In this document: positions 1-13,681 of the stretch, in pieces | Position numbering within the stretch: the stretch's first letter is position 1 | Layout of the letters: each line of letters begins with the position of its first letter | Source of the DNA: Zopfochytrium polystomum | Taxonomy: Eukaryota > Chytridiomycota > Chytridiomycetes > Chytridiales > Chytridiaceae | Direction of reading: 5' to 3' | NCBI GenBank assembly: GCA_025765615.1 | Contig: JAIVFJ010000099.1 | Coordinates: forward strand, 173,482-237,481 | Length of the DNA: 64,000 bases | Notes under the pieces: model-generated | What the model was told of the DNA's origin: nothing | The model's input: only the letters and a program-made list of their open reading frames with translations | Database searches by the model: none | Position numbers and translations under genes: made by a program

Positions 1-83
1 TCCTCCTGCTCCTCCTTCGCTCTCTCGTCCCTTTCCCTTTTCCTTGCATCCTTTAAACCCTTACCCACCTTCAGGCTTTTAAG

Positions 84-101
84 TTGGCGGGAAAAACGCG
101 T
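84..101 (+). promoter_or_regulatory. E2F-like site next to an ACGCGT box
   Basis: TTGGCGGGAAAA is followed directly by ACGCGT, about 280 bp upstream of the PTPA start codon. The first block matches the classical E2F consensus (TTTSGCGCSAAA family) and the second is the MCB-type cell-cycle element of fungi. Function is inferred from sequence only. It is worth noting because the cassette array at 41-47 kb carries a similar TTGGCGG-A-rich block before its genes. Confidence 0.35.
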
Positions 102-381
102 GTATTATCGCGCGCTGTATCGAAGATGACCCTCGGGGCCGTTATGGTTTCGAAGCAATCGAACGTTTCTTTTAGTTTCTTTTTTCTTCTCGCTTTGTTT
201 GTAGTTGGGTTTCGACCAAACGGTCGCGGACCCTCTCCAAAGGGGAGAGTGTTTGGTTGTAATAGCTGAAAGTACCTCCTGGCATCTGCAGTTCCCTTCA
301 AACAAGCCATGTAAAATGGAAGACAAGCCCCCCAATTGTTATCCAGTAAAAGAAGGGAAAAAAAAAGGAAAACAAGGAGAA

Positions 382-2158
382 ATGACGACAACAACAGCAG
401 CGCCGATCGTGAGCGCCGTTCGCGTAAAAGACGACGACGCCAACAAGCCACGTCCATCCTCCGCCACCGCCCCTTCCACCACCACCGCCACAGACAACAT
501 GGCCAACACCACCACAGCGGGCGTCTTGGCTGACGCCAGCACCACCAGCGACACCAGCAGCGCTCACACGCATGACCACGACAACGGCGCCGCCTGCACC
601 GTCGACCACGACCACGACCACGACCACCACCACCACCACCACCACCACAACCACGACCACAACCACGACAACCACGACCACGACCACAACAGCACCGAGT
701 CTCACCATGACGACGACATCGGCCCTTACAAGGTCCCGCAGCGCGCCATCCTGACAAAGGAGGACCTCGAGCGCTGGCTGGCATCGCCGACCATGGCTGA
801 GTTTGTGGCATTTGTCGATCAGCTGAACTTGAGCGTCAGGAATAGGAAGCTGACGGACGTATTGGTTGTGCCGGAGGTAAGGGGAGTAGGGGGAAGGGAT
901 GCGCAGTGTGTGTGAGCGTTTTCAAGGGGGGTGGGTGGTGTTGATCTGCATCCTCGATCCTAACCATATTTCAAATCCATTCCAATACCTTTCCCCCAAT
1001 CCCGCCAAAGGTCGCCGTCACCCTACTCGGCGTCCTAGACGAAATCGAAAGCTGGGTCTCCGAAATACCGCCCGTCTCCAATAGCGCGTCCCGGTTCGGC
1101 AACCCGTCCTACCGCGACTGGTTCGACCGGCTCGAGCAAAACGCGCGCTCCCTCACCGCCCGCCTCGTCCCCGACCCGTCCGCCGGGCGCGAGCTCGCCC
1201 CGTACCTGCTCCACAGCTTTGGCAACCGCAGGCGCATCGACTACGGCACCGGCCACGAGGCCCACTTTGTCGCGTTCCTGCTGTGTCTGAGGAAGCTGGA
1301 CGTCCTCAAGGACGAGGATTACCCCGCCGTCGTGCTCAGGGTGTTTTGGAGGTACATTGCCGTCATGCGCACGTTGCAGTTTACGTACTGGTTGGAGCCT
1401 GCCGGATCGCATGGCGTCTGGGGGCTGGATGATTACCACTTTTTGCCGTTTATGTTTGGCTCCTCGCAGCTGCACGGTAAGTACCAATAATTGGGAGGGT
1501 TTTGCTAACTTTTTTTTTTTTTTTTGGTTGTTATTGTTTGCCATACTAGACCACAAGTACCTTCGGCCAAAAGCCATTCACGATAAGGATGTGATTGACG
1601 AGTTTTCGAAAGATTACATGTACTTGGCGTGCATCAAGTTCATCAACTCGGTAGGTAACTTATCATTTTTTCCCCCGGCGGAGCGTGGCTGCTAAACATG
1701 AAAAACCTGCCCTGCCATTGAATCAAACACGACACAACAACAAGGTCAAGACGGCGTCGCTCCGCTGGCACTCGCCGATGCTCGACGACATCAGCGGCGT
1801 CAAGCAGTGGTCCAAAGTGAACTCTGGCATGATCAAAATGTACCGCGCCGAGGTGCTCGGCAAGCTCCCCATCATGCAGCACTTTCTGTTCGGCTCCTTG
1901 CTCCCGTTCGAAGCCTCCGGCCCCGTGCCTGGCGACAACGACGAGATCGCACACGTCCACGCGTTTGGACAGGCCGCGCCAGAGTGCTGCGGGATTCGCG
2001 TGCCGAGCGCTATCGCCTCGGCCGCGGCGGACAGCGCGGCGGCGGCGGCCGCCGCCGCGGCGGGTGGCGCCTCTGGTGGCTTGGCGAGGGCTTTTGGTGT
2101 GCCGCTTGCGGCGGCCGGCGGCGCGTTGGGCGGCCGCCGGCCACTGCCGTTTGATTGA
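382..2158 (+). CDS. PTPA-type activator of protein phosphatase 2A (PPP2R4/Rrd family)
   Basis: Four exons read by eye: 382-876, 1011-1476, 1550-1650 and 1745-2158. All have GT-AG borders and matching phases, giving about 491 aa. The family is a peptidyl-prolyl isomerase-like chaperone that activates the PP2A catalytic subunit in cytosol and nucleus. The PTPA core is recognisable from [11 protein letters not shown] through [59 protein letters not shown] and [12 protein letters not shown] to [15 protein letters not shown]. Oddities are an N-terminal extension of about 115 residues, Ser/Thr-rich and then a His/Asp/Asn run (roughly residues 73-110), and an Ala-rich C-terminus. The start at 382 is the first ATG after an in-frame stretch that looks untranslated. 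An upstream in-frame ATG at 205 is possible but less likely. Confidence 0.92.
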
Positions 2159-2580
2159 GCGGAGCGGGTGTGCTGGAGGCCCAGGTACACCTGCTTGGGT
2201 TCCTGTGCTTGGCCGTACTCGCGCTGGGTTGGTACAATAAAGCTTTTTTTTTTTTTTTCTGAAACGTGGTCAAATACGGGCGGAGGAGGGGGGGGGGAGG
2301 TCCCAAGAGAAAAACAAGAGATTTGTGTCCTCGCGCGCGCGTCCACTCGACCTCATCATCGCTCCGGCTTTCGGTCGTTAGGTGGGTTTTTGGGGAGAGA
2401 AGAGGGAGGGGGTGCCACCGATCATCTCTCTCTCTCACTCTCTCTGTCTCGGCCCTTGTCCGCCTTGAAACAAACAACAACAACAACAACAACAACTCTT
2501 TTGATTCCTTTCGCTGCCCCCCTGTCTCTCTCCCCGTCTCCCTCTACTCTCCCTCTCTCTCTTCCACACACAACCGCCCC
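2159..2580. other. intergenic / 5' UTR of the cytolinker gene
   Basis: No gene is supported. The stretch holds a T-run (2245-2258), a G-run (2289-2298), CT-rich tracts and an (AAC)n run at 2471-2493 leading to the ATG at 2581. A pyrimidine-rich leader is consistent with promoter and 5' UTR of the gene downstream. Confidence 0.5.
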
Positions 2581-4962
2581 ATGTCATGGCTGATGAAGAT
2601 GGGCCGCTTGGGCTCTGAGCACAACCACGCCAACGGCGGCAGCAGCGCCAACCCCGCATCCAGCAGTAGCAGCAGTTCCACCTCGACTTCATCTTCCCAG
2701 TCTCATTCCACCAACGGCGCTGCCGGTGGCGGTGGTGGCGGGGGCAGCCCCTTTGCCCACATCAGCAGCAGCTTCTCGAGCAACGGCAGCAGCGGCAGCG
2801 GGAGCCGACACCACCGGCGGGAGAAGCCATCACACTCAGCCCCTCACCCAGACACCGATTCCGCGCTCCTACATTCCTCCGCGCGATCCGCCACCCAACC
2901 GTCCTCCAACCCATCCCCTTACTCGTCCTCCTCCCTCTCCTCAAAGTCGTCCCTAACCTCGTCCTCGTCCGCAGTGTCCGCATCTTCCTCATCTCTCTCG
3001 GAATCGCCCTTCTTCTTCCGCACCCCGCGGCTGCGGCGCCGCTTTGGCAACAACGCATCGACCTTCTCGTCCGCCACCACAACCGCATCCACTTCCTCCA
3101 CCACCGTCGAGCTCTCGGACCCGTCGCTCGACTCTATCCGCCAGATGCACACGACCACCCAGGCCAAAGTGTTTACCAAATGGTGCAACATGCAGCTGGC
3201 CAAGCTCGGCCCGGACGTGGCCGTTGCGTCCGTGTTGGACGACCTGAAGGACGGCATCAAGCTGCTGCGCCTGCTCGAGGCTTTGACAGGAATCAAGCCC
3301 CCGCCGCCAGAGGGCCGCGGTGTGGCCTTGCGCATTTACCATATTGCGAACGTGAACAAGGCTCTCAAGTTTATCGCGGACCACGCCGCGGAGCCGCCGA
3401 GACAGATCAGCGCGGAGGACATTGTCGACGGGAACCCAAAGCTGACGCTCGGGTAAGTCTTCGGGTGGTTTTTTTTTTGGGGGGTGCAGCCCGTCGTCTA
3501 ACTTGGTGCATGCATGCTTGGCGGGGCTTGTTTTCGACGTCTTTGATCAGCCTGGTGTGGGTGCTTATCAAAGAGTGGTCTCTCTCTTCCGGGGCGGAGA
3601 CCCGCTCGGACGATTTGCCCTCCTCGGATGCAGACTTTGCCACCACCGCTCCTGCAGCTGAAGGCGACCTGCGTCTTGGCGAATCGGCGTACTCGTTCGA
3701 CATTGCGCGCAATGCTGAGCAGCTCTCGCTGGCCCCGTCGTCAGTGCCGGCTCGGTCCGTAAAGGAGCAGCTGCTGCTGTGGGTTCGCCAAATCCTGGAG
3801 CCATACGTCGGGATCGGGATCATGCCGATGATCACCGATTTCACCAGAGCTTGGCAGAACGGACTGCCCTTTTTGGTGAGGTCAACAAGTGGGACTTCCG
3901 ACGGGAGCGTGTTTTCCCCCGTTTTTTTTTTTTTTTTTTTTTTTGAAACATACTAAAGCATCCTTGCATCCGCGACAGGCTCTTGTTCACACCTTCGACC
4001 CTCTGCTTGTTCCAGAAATCACGGAGCAGTTTGCGCGAGCCGACGGCAAGAAAAGGACGCTTGCGATTCCCTCCTCGAAATACCTCTATACCACGTCCCG
4101 AAAAGAATGGGCGAAGACTCTCGATCGCGCTTTCAACTTAATTCAAACCCATCTCAGTGTCTACCGGCTGTTGGATCCTGAGGATCTGGCGGATGTGGAG
4201 GAACCGGACGAAAAGGCTGTCATGACCTACGTGTACGGGAGTCATTTTTTCGTTCCGCTTGCAACCCCTCCCATCTAACGTGCTTCCATTACTTTTAGGT
4301 CTGAGATACGGATAGCGTTGAAAGGTATCCAGCCCTTCCAACCGGGAAGCAAAGTCACGGCCCAGCTGGACGGCTCCAACCGCGAAAACGCAAAACGCGT
4401 GATCGCCCAGTGTTTGACGGAGTGCAAGCGCCTGTCACAGTGGCTTAATCGACAACAAGAAGCTCTCCACCGACTTACCTCGCTCATTTATACCAACGAA
4501 TCGCCGGCCAGTTTGCTTGCAAGTTTGGGCAACTCGGGCGGTTGGGTGCGGCGTCTCATAGCTCTAGTGCAGGATCCAAAGGGCAGCCCCGAATCCATCA
4601 GTCAGGGCGTCGAGGAGGAGCTTTCCAAAATCGAACGGAGCCTTCGTCAGTTGTCTCCGAACGACTCGGCTTCCTCGCCCGATGGAGGATTCGACTCGAA
4701 CGAGCTCACGTTCTCGCAAAACTCGCTTGCGGCCGCTCGCCTCAAAGTGGAAGGGTACGTTCTGAAGCTCAAATCGTTTCAGAGCAAATCTCGCAAGAAC
4801 GACGCTGGGATCACGGAGGCTCTGGAGACGTACGATGCCTTGGTCATTCAGATTGACTCTTTCTCGGCGCAGATTCTGCCCTTTTCGTCCCAACAGCTTC
4901 GCGCGTACTGCCAATTTTGTCAGGACTGGGGAAAAGGTGATTGGCCGAACGCACTGATGCAG

Positions 4963-5000
<38 letters not shown>

Positions 5001-8000
5001 GCGGTGCTAATACGTAAACTTTTTTTTTTTACTTGAAAATCAAGCACTCGAAAGTCTGGCACGCGAGTTCGGAGAGGATAGCGCTGACAGTGTGCAAGTG
5101 AGACTCGACCACGCGCATGCCGCTCAACTGGATCTTTCACGGGTACTCGCGTCTGTCTCAGACACAGACTCTGCCACCGATGCCCTCAAGAAAATTAGAC
5201 AAGTGGAAACGATTCTGACGTCCGTGCTTGGTCGAGACATCAGCGTCACCAAAGGAAATACCGTTGGCGAACTCGTGCATTCCATCGAGCACGTTTCTTT
5301 TCAGGCCGAGAACTTGGAACTGCCCAAGCTCCGTGCGGTTGAGAATCTCCTTGCTGAACGCATACAATTCCTGGAATGGGCTTGCCTGCTGGCAAAGAGG
5401 CCGCGTCCTTCAACCTCCGATTTCCGACAGTCCCGCATTGGAACCCTCTCGAGCGAGCTCAATTCGTCGCAAAATGTCCTCATGCGCTCTCGCTTCACTC
5501 TGATTCCCGGTTGGGTGACACCCCAGGCAAGAGTTTTCCTGGACAAAGCACGCGACGTCGTCAAAACCGTCGAAGAGAAGTTGATCCCAGCTTTCGAGAA
5601 CATTGTTGACAAGTGCCGCTCGTTCCACTCCTCCGTTGACACCGTTAGCGTCGACGAAACGGTGGTTCGCCAGTACGCGACCAGCTTTGCGAAAGCGGAT
5701 TCCCTTCTTCACGATTGGGAGGGCGGGTTTCGCGGGGTGGACGCCGGGAACGAAAGCAGCTCCTGGGTGGCCGAACTAGTCGCGTTCTCCCGCCGGATTC
5801 AGCCTGAAGTCGAAGACTTTCTGTCCAACGGCGCCGCCGTCCTGGACTCCAATTGGAGTGTCATTGAAACGAGGGTGCTGTCGGATGCGAGCCACATCGA
5901 ACTGCTTCCACCACACAATGCTTGCATCCAACGGATCGGCAGGCTCCTCGACAAGCTGAAAGGCGTCGTCTCGTCGTTTGAGTTGGAGCGCGCTCACAAG
6001 GAGCAGGAGGCGAAATCCGACCAGCAACGCTATTTCATCTGGAAGGAACGCGTTGTTGCGTTCGAGGCGACCGTCATGGCACACGCTGACGCGTTCTTGG
6101 ATGCCGCCGAACGGAAAATTGAGTCGAACGGCCAGAGCATAGCCGGCGTTTCAGATTTTTGGTGGAACTGCCACGATCAATGGCAGAGTGACCTCGAAAA
6201 CCCGGACGCTATCGGGTCTCTCGAGACGTCGCTGATTCAAATGGTGCGCACGTTTGAAGAAGGCAGTCGCGACGACAGCTGGGACCTCAAGCTGTCTTGG
6301 TACAAGATTGACGACGAGAGCAAAGTCTTGATTGAGCAGGGTGGCATCCTACTCTCGGAACTCAACGAGTCTCTCAAAGGGTCGGTGCAAGACCAGCTGC
6401 GGGTGCTTGATGCTTCACTCTCGGACGTGAGATTGAAGCGTGCAGACAAGTCCAAAAGCGTGAATGCGTCCTCCGTCGAGACACTGGCGTGCCTCTCCCG
6501 CGTGGAAAAGCTGGTTCTGGCAGCTACCCGCTGGCTTCGCGTCCGGGCGTCTGTGCACAGCGACGTCCGTCGCATTCTCTCAGACATCACGTCCGCCTTG
6601 ACGCAAGTCGAAGCCTTCACCCGTGATCCGACCGGGAAAAGCACCGTGCAGATCGAGGAAGTGCTCGCAAAGTCTGAAAAGACCCTCACCGCAGTCGTCG
6701 CCCCGCAGATTGCGCAGTGGCAGGCAACGTATCTTGAGCTGGTGAAGCTTGCCCCGCCAGAAATCGGGCAGGACCGGCCGCTCTTTGAGGACATTGAAGG
6801 GAGTCTCAGTCGAGAGCTCGACGGGGCCGTTAGCATGCTTTCTGACTTGAAGACGCGTGTCGAGATTGCCGTCGCGCTTGCTTCTGTTTGGTCCGAGCTC
6901 AACCAAGCGGAAGACCTCATCGCGCACAGAACCAGCGCAGAGCAGGAGGCTGTTTCTATTCCGCACCCGCTCGATGAGGCCTGCTCGGAGCAGACTCTTG
7001 TAGAGCTCGAGAAAAAGGTGGCGAACATCGAGGGAACGGTGACGGACTGGCAGCGGGTGATGAGAAGAGCCAAGGCGGAGCATGCCGTGGCCCAACTCCA
7101 GTCGCTGCAACCCGAAGTGGCGATTGAAACGCTTGTCATGAACCGAGTTGCCGATATACTGGAGCGAACCGAGAAACTCGTTGCCGCGTCCCGCACGAGA
7201 TGGGAAACGCTGAACCTGACGCGGCAGTTGTTTTACGAAGTCGTCGAACCAACGCGAGCTGTGCAGGTCGAGCTGGCTGCAATTTCCGCTGACGTTTCGG
7301 CGCTGTCGTCCAGCTTGGACGACGCACCCAGCGGCGGCGCCGACGTTTACGCCGACCTTATTTCCCAGGCAAAGTGGCTGCTTGGTCGCGCGACCGAAGT
7401 CGGTGCCCGGTTGAGCAAATGCGACGCCATCATTACCAAGCGGGGCGATTCGCGCCTCCGTCAATTCTTTGACGATGTTTCCGAGGGCGTGGCAAAAGTC
7501 CGTGCGTCGATCATTGCTGGCGGATCAAAAGCGCTGCGTCAGGCCATGTATGACTGGGACGTTCAAAAGGCCGCAGTTGCAGAGGCGCTCTGCACAAAGC
7601 TGGAAGCGGACCTATCTGGCGACGTGTCGTCGTTACCTGGCGAAGACGGCCTCCGGTTGCTTGCCGCCAAGGTGGACGATCTGGCCTCAAGCCTGTACAA
7701 CCTTCTGGCCTCTCTGGAGCCGTTCCGCGACGCCACGGACGTTCTCGTTCAGATTATGGGCGACTGGCGAGGGCATCTGGACTCGCTTCCGTTCGCGGCC
7801 TCGGATTATTGGTCCGATTTGTGGGAGGCCAGCGCTCAGGTGGGCGGAAACGGCCGAACCGACTATATCTGCGACATGGTGCGTGGCCGGTTCTCGCAGG
7901 TCGTTAAACGCGCCGACCTTATTGATGCCGCCATTCATCACACCGAGTCGCTCCTGCTCCACGGCGAAGAGATCCTCGGCGCTGCCAAGGCGGTAAAAGA

Positions 8001-11000
8001 AGACATTACGATTGTGAAGGACGCCATCTACACTCTGACCCAATCGACCAGCTGGACGCTCGACGAGTTTCAAAGGAAAATGACGGACACGGAGCAGCAG
8101 CTCCTCGACGTCGCCTCGATGCTGGATCAGATCAAGGACGTTGTGTCGCAGCTCGCCCAACCAGCCGACGCGGTGGATCCGAACCCTCATCAGCACATTG
8201 TCTTTACCGTGTGCCTTGACGCCTTTGAGGATCACTACAACGAGTGGAACTCGGAGTCTGAGAACTTTACGAAGCTGAAGTCTATGCGACTCGCGTTTGA
8301 TCGGTGAGGGGAATTTCAAGCCTTTTTGCTGCTTTGTGTTTGCTCGGTTCATTTTGTAACGTAGGTTCTTCCTGTCAATCCTTAGCTATTCGAAACGGGC
8401 TGAAGAGTTGAAGGAACGGCTCGCGCTGCAAGTGGCTGGGTTCAACCTCGTTTCAAACGAAGTCAGACACGAAGTTCGGTTGCTGCAGTCTGCCTGCGCC
8501 GACGGCTTGGAGAAAATGGAGCCCGTTGTCGCGCTGTGCCTTCATCACTGCAGCGAGAGGTCGGCCGGCGTCGCTGAGGCGCAGGAAATGCTCGTGGAAG
8601 TGAGCCAGTCGTACTCGGAGCTGACAACGGAGATTTCTCAAGTGTCGGTGGGCTGGGTGGCCGGAGTGCGCGCGCTGGCCACCTCAATGCTCGAAGGGAT
8701 TTCGTCTCTACACTCTGAAGTGCACGAGCGCTTTGACTCGATGAAATCCGACACGGAGGCGCTGAGCCTTCTTGCCCAGTTTGCCAAGAAGGTGTTGGCG
8801 GTTGTCCTCCCAAAGGTCGTTGGCCAGATACACAAGATTGAAGCCGGAGACGGCTGGACTCAAGTGCTCGCCAGCGTTCCGTCGGACGACACTGTCCTTC
8901 CGCTCGAGTCTTTCAGCCGAAGCGCCGACACGGTCGTCCGGCTGTGGGAGGACGAAGTCATTTCAATCGAGGACAGCGTCGAAGCGCTCATCGCCGAAGC
9001 GCACGGCCTCCAGTCGGATTGCTCCCACATTGAAAGCGCGGGAAAGATTTTCGAGCTGCTGACGAAAATGTCCAAGGAATCGACCGTTCGCCTGCAGCAG
9101 CTCTTTGAGAAGCGGAAGTCTGCCCTGTTTGAGATTGGCAGCGTCGTTGACAAGATTGTGCTCGAGCTCGCCGCCGCCGAGCCGCCCCTGCTGACGATCC
9201 TCTCCCGCATCGGCCGACACCGCTCCCTCGACAACATGCGCGACCACGGGCAAGGGCTTCGCATCGACACCTCTCGGCGGCCGAGCCAGTTCCTCCTCAC
9301 GGGCACTGAAGAGCAGCGCAAGCAACTGTCCAAGATGCAAAGCTCGCTGGACGACCTCCGAAAGCAGTACTCGGCGACCCTGGAGCCTGCCAGCAAGAGG
9401 ATTGAAGAGCTGGCAGACTCGATCACCGAGCTCGCGTCCGCCCACGTCGGCGGGTCCGGAAAGGTTCTCATTTTGGAGGCCCTGGAGCAGCAGCTTTCGT
9501 CTTTCCGCAGCGCGATGCGGGAATTGGCGAGGAAGCTGGCTGACCATTCGGCGTCGGTCGATGGCTTTGAAACGATGAGACTGGTTTGGCGTCGCCTTAT
9601 TGATTTATTTTAGTGCTGCAGTTCATGTTCTTATCACATTTAATTTTATTTCTTTTTTTGTTTTTTCTCTCGGCTCTCTTTTTAGCTGCAAACCGAGCTT
9701 AATGCGATCGAGGAAGATGTGGAATCAGTTCGGCAGCAACTGCAGTCGTCACCCGAGTTCTCTTTGGAGTCGCTATCCGAGCTTGGGAAGAAAGTCGAGA
9801 CCCTTCAGGCCACCGTTACCCTGAAGCGTTACGTCCTTTCGTCGGAGATGAAAAAGAGAAAGTCTATAACTGCGGTCAGCCCGTCAACGCCGAAAGAGTT
9901 TCGGAAGATCTTTCCGTTGGACCCGTCCACCGAATCGTCACCCCCTGCCCCCGATGATAGGAGACCGTCGCAGTCGACCGCAGCCGTCATTGACGCAGCG
10001 CAGCTTTCCAACGAGTCTGCGCTGAGAGCAAAGTGCGACAGCCTCGACATTCAGCTGGCCGAACTCCTCTCCATGATTGACGAGCGGACCGCGGCGCTCG
10101 ACCGCGCTTTGCGCGGCGACGCCGCGACCGAAGACCTCTCGTCGTGGGCCAGAAAGCGAATCCGCGAGGCGAACGACGCCATCTCGCGCCTCCCACCGCA
10201 GGCCCTGCTCGCGCCGGAAATCGTGCTAGTGGACGACAGCTCTAGCCTCTACGGCGAAATCACGAGCGCCGTGCAGGAGTCGGTCCGCTTTTACCGCACC
10301 GCTTCGGTCGAACTGGCAAAGTACAAGGAAGTGCTCGTCGGCTCGTTGGAGGTCGACAGTGACGATTTCAACTCTCGGTCCGTGCAAATGTCTGTCCTTG
10401 AGCATTTGCTTGCGAAGCTGGGAGATTTGCTGGATGGGACCAAGAGGTGAGCGCCGGGGGTGTTAATTGAGAGGCAACGTTTGCAAGATTGACTGATATC
10501 GCCTATTGCCGTTTCGAAACAGATTACGGGCTTTCGATGAGCAATGTGCCGACCTGCTCACCTGGGTTTTGTCTGCAAAGGTTGCAGCGGAAGACATTCT
10601 CCAGCGACAGAACAGCGAGGACAGCAGCGAGGACCGGTCCGAAGAGGTCGACCTATTGGAGGGCAAAATTCGTGATTTCGACGAGACGATGGAGACCTTT
10701 TTGGCGTCCTCGTCCTCGCTGTCTGCCTCGTTCCCCGAAGACGAGAAGCGCTTTGCAACAGCCGTGTCAGCAAAGCGTTCTGTAGTAAACGAGCAGTGGA
10801 TTGGCCTTCAAACGACACTTTCTACGCTCCGCGGATCCTCTTCCGAGCGCTTGCGTCGCGTCGAATTTGAAAAAGCAGCCGCCAGCGTCGACAGCCTTTT
10901 GAACGGCATTTCCAGCCGCCTGGCTACGCACGTCACGTCCGACATCTCCTCCCTGTCGGTATTTTCGGAGCTGGAGATTGAGTTGGACACTATTGTGGCT

Positions 11001-12568
11001 CCTCGCCTCGGCGAGCTGCGCGAAATGGCCGCCGTTGGGGCGCACACAGACTTTGAACGCGAGCGTTACATGAGTCGCTACCGCCTCCTGTCGGAGGAGT
11101 TCCGCAAACTGGGCGGCTGGTTAGGACGAGAAAGGTCCGAAAAGGATCGCAGCCTCGTCGTCCGCAGCGTCCAGCGCGAGCTGGACGACATTCTGAGGAT
11201 GCAGGCGGAGTTTGCAAAGATCTCGCAGGAAGCAGCCGTCTCCATAACCTCGCCTCGGCCAAACACGGACCCGCCCCGCCTCCCGAACCTCTCGGAACTC
11301 GAGCAAGTCCTCAACATGCTTGAATCGCGCTACTCGTGGTACAATGGCGAGATCACGTCGCTCTTGACCAACCTTGAGCCAAAGTGCCAGGAGCTGGGCA
11401 TGCAAGACAAGCACGCCGGGCTGGTCAAGAAATGGTCGAGCATGAAGCTCATGAAGGAGCGGATCGCAGCCGAAGGCAAGCGCCGCGTCGCTTCCAAGAA
11501 GCTGGCGGCGAAATCGACAAAGACCTTCATTCCGCGGATCGCCTCTGGCTCGACTCGGCTCGGCTCCACCCCAGAGCTCAAGCCGCCCACTTCGTACCAC
11601 CAAAAGCGTGCTGCGTCCCCTAGCAGCACGCGCAGCTTGTCTCCGTTACCCTCCAGCTTTTCCTCGACAGGAAGGCTGTCCCCGCTGAACGGCTCCCCCG
11701 CCGCTGCCCGCTTCACTCCAAAGTCTGTCAAGGTTTTCCTTCCGTCTCCTAATCACTACGGTGAGGCCTGGGTTCAAAATTGCCTTGCACCTGGCGAACG
11801 ACCCGGTTGTGTTTGCTTGAATTTGATCTGGTTTTTAACTTTTGCCCCCCCTTTTTTTTTGTTTTCTGCAATTGTATAGTTCCTAATCCGAACGACCCTC
11901 TCGACGTGGAGGTCGCCAGCGTCGTTAATTCTTGCCCTATGAGTATCAAAGGTAAGAAATCAGCTTGGAGTTGCACCTTTTCTTTGCAACGATGCGACAT
12001 TTCACCACATTAACGCGAAACCTCCCGCAACAATAGTCGTCCCTGCGGGCGAAGGCAAAGGATACTGGTTTGGGGACCTCATGCCCAAGTAAGCCCCTTG
12101 GTGCGCAGCGTTCTCTGATTTCTTTTCTGACGCGTCGTTTCTCCCACCCGCTTGCTCTTCGTTTCCTGAAATCTGCGCAGGCTTTGCTTTTGCCGCGTCG
12201 TCCGCGAGGGCATTGTAATGGTCCGCGTCGGTGGCGGCTGGCAGGATCTACGCTCGTACCTGCAAGAGCACTCGATGCTCGAAGCCCGTCTCCCGACTGT
12301 TCGCAGCTTTGCTCCCTCTGTCGACGAACCGGGCGCCGACGACGGAAGCTTGGACGCGGCCAGAGAGCTAAACGCGTCTTCGTTGGCGCTGCCGTCGTCG
12401 TCCTCGTCGTCCTCCTCCTCCTCGTCTACCTCCCCTTCCGGATCCTCTTCTTCTGCTTCGACGCCAGAGAAGTCGCCGGCTTACATTGTTGTCGACACGG
12501 ACGAGGTGTCGAATCCATACAATCTCGCGTTCCACCGCGCCATGGGTACATGGGCAGCCAAGAGATAG
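2581..12568 (+). CDS. giant CH-CH / coiled-coil / GAS2 cytolinker (spectraplakin-like)
   Basis: About eleven exons: 2581-3452, 3551-3875, 3979-4232, 4299-4936, 5045-8303, about 8365-9580, about 9686-10446, about 10523-11756, about 11880-11950, about 12036-12089 and 12181-12568. The product is near 3,000 aa. Domains in order are a Ser-rich N-terminus (1-180), a first calponin-homology domain (about 185-305; VFTKWCNMQLAKLG, LDDLKDGIKLLRLLEALTG, LVWVLIKEW) and a second CH-like domain (about 360-485; LLLWVRQILEPYVGIGI). A long, mostly helical rod of roughly 2,200 residues with spectrin-like heptads follows, and then a C-terminal GAS2 domain (DPLDVEVASVVNSCPM, KGYWFGDLMPK, VMVRVGGGWQDLRSYL). Tandem CH domains bind actin and GAS2 domains bind microtubules, so a cortical actin-microtubule cross-linker is expected. 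Introns carry long T-runs (3931-3946, 4964-4999). The reading frame is intact throughout; a few exon borders (about 9580, 9686) are uncertain. Confidence 0.85.
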
Positions 12569-13649
12569 AACAATGTGCCTGTGTTTTTTCTGTGTGTGTG
12601 TCTGTGCAAAGTGTTGTGAGCCCACGTTTGGAATTGTTCACCTCTTGCCGGCCGCCTCCTATTGACTTGTCTTGTCACTGTCTTTTTTTTCCCCCTTGTT
12701 TCTCGCGTTCCTGTTGTTGCTTTGTATTCCCTCCGCATTTGTATGAGGGGCTGTGGCGGTTGGATGAGCTTCGGGTCGTGTCGTGTTTCGTTTCCTCTTT
12801 TTGTTTTCTTTTTCTTTCTTTCGTTTTTTCCCCGTCCCCCTTTTTACCCTCCGTGCTCTCCCACATGCCGTTGTTCTTTTTGCCGTCTTTGAAGGATGTT
12901 TTTCTAGTTCCAAATACGCTGAGGCCTGCATCGCATCTCTTAGACAAGTCTGAAAACCGACCATTTACCCCTCCACACCAGTCCCCCATTTCATTTGGGC
13001 TGGTGACCGACTGAAAAACGGATATTCCCCTCCCCTTCCCCTCTTTGCGCCATGTACCTTTTTGTTTCCATTTCTGTTTTTCCCCTTACTCGCTCGTCTG
13101 TCATATTCTCCGAAGGCCCTCTTGGTGCTCGCAACTCTCTACCTCTCTCTCATTTTTTTTTTCCCTCGTGGCCACGCCGGCTCGTCTATTCTCATTTCCC
13201 CCAAACCCGACCCCTCCGCCGCCGGCTCCAACTCGTGCACGCTTTTAACGCATTCGTGGGGGTTGGCGTCGTTTCCTGACCCCCTGTTTTTTTCTTTTTG
13301 ACCCCCCGCGGGCACTCGCTTCAGGCTAGCTTCCGGTTGGTTCACTCAGGGGAGTTAATTCATTGGAAGGCAACGCCAAAAAAAAAAGGGGATTGTCAGG
13401 GAGGTTCTTTACTGACAGTGCTTGTCAAATTAAACGTTTTCAAGGACAACTGCTCTTTGCAATGCCCACACTCGCACGAGTTCAGTTTTTTAATGCGCCA
13501 CAGCGCCCGTTTCGCTAAGAGAGTAAACAAGGTTCTGTTTTAATTGGTGAGGGATAATAAATGCCTCGAAGGAACACAACGAACGTCAGAAACTCGAACA
13601 GAGTGCCTGTAATCGCCTTATCGGTTTGGGCTTATGCCGCATCCAGGCC

Positions 13650-13681
<32 letters not shown>

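Noticed and set aside
71..811. Large minus-strand ORFs opposite the PTPA exon 1 (Cys/Trp/Val-rich)
   Set aside because: They are the antisense of the His/Asp and Thr repeats; low complexity and no domain.
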